Assembly (NCBI RefSeq): GCF_001884135.1
Contig: NZ_MAOC01000035.1
Location: 1-32,752, forward strand
Source: Bacillus nitratireducens
GTDB lineage: Bacteria; Bacillota; Bacilli; Bacillales; Bacillaceae_G
Reading direction: 5' to 3'
Length of the DNA: 32,752 bases
The stretch's first letter is position 1. Every line of letters begins with the position of its first letter. A program made the position numbers and the translations under genes. This document shows, one piece after another, positions 31,426 through 32,752 of the stretch. The notes under the pieces were generated by a model that saw nothing but the letters and a program-made list of their open reading frames with translations, did no database searches and was not told where the DNA came from.

Positions 31426-31603
31426 ATCAACTTAAGCATTTTATAAAACTACAAAATAAAAAACGGTAGTCTTTCTATTTTTCTACTTATAAATACTTGT
31501 GTAGAAGTGATTTTGTTGTTTATTTAGATACGATTGTGATTTTTAAGAGATAACATACAAGATGCATTTAGAATGGAATCGAAAGAACCGAAGACTTAGA
31601 GGG

Positions 31604-31665
31604 ACCATAACTTTGCCACAAACAAAAAGAACCATAACCCCGCCAACCTGGCAAAGTTATGGTTC
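31604..31665. repeat. Nested inverted repeats downstream of ssrA
   Basis: ACCATAACTTTGCCA (31604-31618) is exactly inverted at 31649-31663. A third, variant copy, ACCATAACCCCGCCA (31631-31645), lies between and pairs with the same right arm: GAACCATAAC/GTTATGGTTC plus GCCA/TGGC with a 3x3 internal loop. Two mutually exclusive hairpins are therefore possible. No coding sequence is apparent in 31426-31680. Confidence 0.65.
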
Positions 31666-31678
31666 ATACCATACAAAA

Positions 31679-31707
31679 TAAAAAAACCACCAAATATGTA
31701 TTGGTGG
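31679..31707 (-). terminator. Terminator of ssrA
   Basis: CCACCAA/TTGGTGG with a 7-base loop, followed on the minus strand by TTTTTTT. The left arm on the RNA is the tmRNA's own 3' CCACCA. Confidence 0.88.
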
Positions 31708-32056
31708 AGACGGTGGGAGTCGAACCCACGTCCAAAAATATCGGCACTTAAGCTTCTACGAGTGTAGTCGATATATTAGCATTTCGCGAACTCTTCGGCC
31801 TATCGACAGGCTTCCAAGTTGCTAGTCTGATTATTCTCTTCCTTCGCCCTCAGACGGCGAACTCCGGCGTAGTCCACTTAGTTTGAGTCCCTTACCCTAC
31901 CACATGGACGATGGAGGGAGGAACCTTTAGTGCAATTAAGCAGCTAAAGAAAGATTGTTTTGTTTGCCAATTATAGGCTTTGACGTTTTAACGAGGCCGA
32001 TCCCCTCGACTCGCAACCTAAGCTCGAACTATCCCTGTCGAATCCGTAACGTCCCC
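31702..32056 (-). ncRNA. ssrA: Transfer-messenger RNA (tmRNA)
   Basis: A 355-nt RNA that rescues stalled ribosomes by trans-translation. The 5' end starts GGGGACGTTACGGATTCGAC and the 3' end has GGTTCGACTCCCACC then GTCTCCACCA, forming the alanine-tRNA-like domain. The tag reading frame on the minus strand starts at the resume codon GGC (31966-31968) and ends at TAA (31936-31938): GKQNNLSLAA, so the full tag is A-GKQNNLSLAA, ending in the usual LAA protease signal. The pseudoknot-rich middle is present. Its protein partner SmpB is encoded just upstream. tmRNA 3' ends are frequent integration sites for islands. Confidence 0.98.
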
Positions 32057-32138
32057 ATGATAAAAATGGAGCATACGAAGAAATATCGTGATAGCTACTA
32101 AGAGCTGTTTTTCAATGTGCAACAATCTTACATAAGTT

Positions 32139-32166
32139 ATTATATCATACGCGCGCCGTTTTACAA
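32139..32166 (-). promoter_or_regulatory. Candidate promoter of ssrA
   Basis: TTGTAA (32161-32166) and TATAAT (32139-32144), 16 bp apart on the minus strand, in the gap between smpB and ssrA. This predicts a precursor with about 75 nt to be removed by RNase P. Confidence 0.65.
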
Positions 32167-32181
32167 ATGTAAATATCTGTA

Positions 32182-32649
32182 TTACATCTTTTGGCGATCA
32201 CGGAACACGCGTGCAATTTCACGTTTAGCTTCTTTCTCTTTTAAATCATGACGTTTATCATATTGTTTCTTACCTTTTGCTAAACCAAGTGCCATTTTTG
32301 CAAATCCATTTTTCAAATAAATTCTAAGTGGAACTAATGAGTAACCCGTTTCTTTTGCAGCTCCCGCTAGCTTATCAATTTCTTTTTTATGAAGAAGTAA
32401 TTTTCTCGTACGAAGTGGATCATGGTTAAAACGATTCCCTTGCTCGTACGTATTAATATGCATATTATGAACCCATACTTCACCATTATGTACACGTGCA
32501 AACGCATCTTTCAAGTTCACGCGTCCAGCGCGAATCGACTTAATTTCCGTTCCTTGAAGGACAAGCCCTGCTTCGTATGTTTCTTCGATGAAATAATCAT
32601 GAAATGCTTTTTTATTTTGTGCAATAACCTTACCTGAACCTTTTGGCAT
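32182..32649 (-). CDS. smpB: SsrA-binding protein SmpB
   Basis: A 155-residue partner of tmRNA that mimics part of a tRNA anticodon arm and delivers tmRNA to stalled ribosomes. Conserved features: N-terminal [38 protein letters not shown] in the beta-barrel core (split over residues 25-51), EVWVHNMHI, and the basic C-terminal tail [20 protein letters not shown] that becomes helical on the ribosome. GGAGGG is 7 bases before the ATG. ssrA lies 125 bp downstream on the same strand. Confidence 0.97.
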   Translation of the reverse strand: MPKGSGKVIAQNKKAFHDYFIEETYEAGLVLQGTEIKSIRAGRVNLKDAFARVHNGEVWVHNMHINTYEQGNRFNHDPLRTRKLLLHKKEIDKLAGAAKETGYSLVPLRIYLKNGFAKMALGLAKGKKQYDKRHDLKEKEAKREIARVFRDRQKM

Positions 32650-32692
32650 ATAACGTCCCTCCTCTATTTTTACTATTGTAACAAATGTTAAT

Positions 32693-32713
32693 AAAAAGCG
32701 AAAGTGGCTCGCT
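32693..32713 (-). terminator. Possible short terminator at the right edge
   Basis: AGCGA/TCGCT with a 7-base loop and TTTTTA on the minus strand; it may end a gene that lies beyond the window (rnr is usual there). The stem is short. Nothing else is seen in 32650-32752. Confidence 0.35.
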
Positions 32714-32752
32714 CAGAATGTGAGATGGATGGAGCTTCTGACCGCGAGGCGC

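Noticed and set aside
1-32752. CRISPR arrays, prophage genes, transposases, rRNA and tRNA genes
   Set aside because: No repeat-spacer array, integrase, transposase or tRNA cloverleaf was seen; the only tRNA-like structure is in the tmRNA.

Overview
The window is low-GC Firmicute chromosome and almost certainly comes from a Bacillus cereus group strain of the B. cereus/B. thuringiensis type. The evidence is a cholesterol-dependent cytolysin of the cereolysin O/anthrolysin O family behind a perfect PlcR box, repeats that look like bcr1 with 5-bp TTTAT-type target duplications, a tmRNA tag ending LSLAA, a petrobactin-type FatB importer, and B. subtilis-like yjlC-ndh, ytcD-ytbD-ytbE and crcB loci. 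All identifications were made by reading the sequence; no database search was run.

Layout. 1-1422 holds most of an alanine/sodium symporter. 1.6-3.4 kb has an NAD(P)-binding oxidoreductase with a consensus promoter inside an operator-like array, then a secreted thioester-domain protein. 3.4-6.3 kb has an aldo/keto reductase and an MFS exporter, divergent from an HxlR regulator. 6.3-8.4 kb is the yjlC-ndh respiratory operon with a structured leader. 8.5-11.1 kb has T-box-controlled tyrS and a stand-alone murB. 11.1-13.3 kb has a gene-poor stretch, a small SET-domain protein and a membrane-anchored EEP-fold phosphohydrolase. 13.5-14.4 kb is a fluoride riboswitch with two crcB genes. 14.4-16.3 kb has small hypothetical proteins, speG and a PsiE-like protein. 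16.3-18.9 kb has a second HxlR regulator, a nitroreductase, a decayed DUF896 gene, a full bcr1-like element and a cysteine hydrolase. 18.9-21.4 kb has two paralogous Lrp/AsnC regulators around a duplicated-domain lipoprotein. 21.6-24.1 kb is a cyanate-detoxification-like cluster (carbonic anhydrase, cyanase, NCS2 permease). 24.1-25.9 kb is the PlcR-type cereolysin O locus, with an unlisted 26-residue amphipathic peptide gene ahead of the toxin. 26.2-30.2 kb is a Fur-box-controlled siderophore ABC importer. 30.3-31.7 kb has an orphan response regulator and a gene-poor stretch with relics, a C9 tract and nested inverted repeats. 31.7-32.65 kb is ssrA (tmRNA) and smpB.

How the parts work together. 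Several units are self-contained stress or nutrient modules with visible cis-control: fluoride (riboswitch plus two channels), tyrosine starvation (T-box plus tyrS), iron (Fur box plus ABC importer), electrophile/xenobiotic response (two HxlR regulators sharing operator-like 13-mers, one beside an exporter/reductase pair and one beside a nitroreductase), and virulence (PlcR box, then peptide gene, then cytolysin). The most noteworthy item is the peptide gene between the PlcR-type promoter and cereolysin O. It resembles a short phenol-soluble-modulin-like amphipathic peptide and appears to be the first gene of the toxin transcript.
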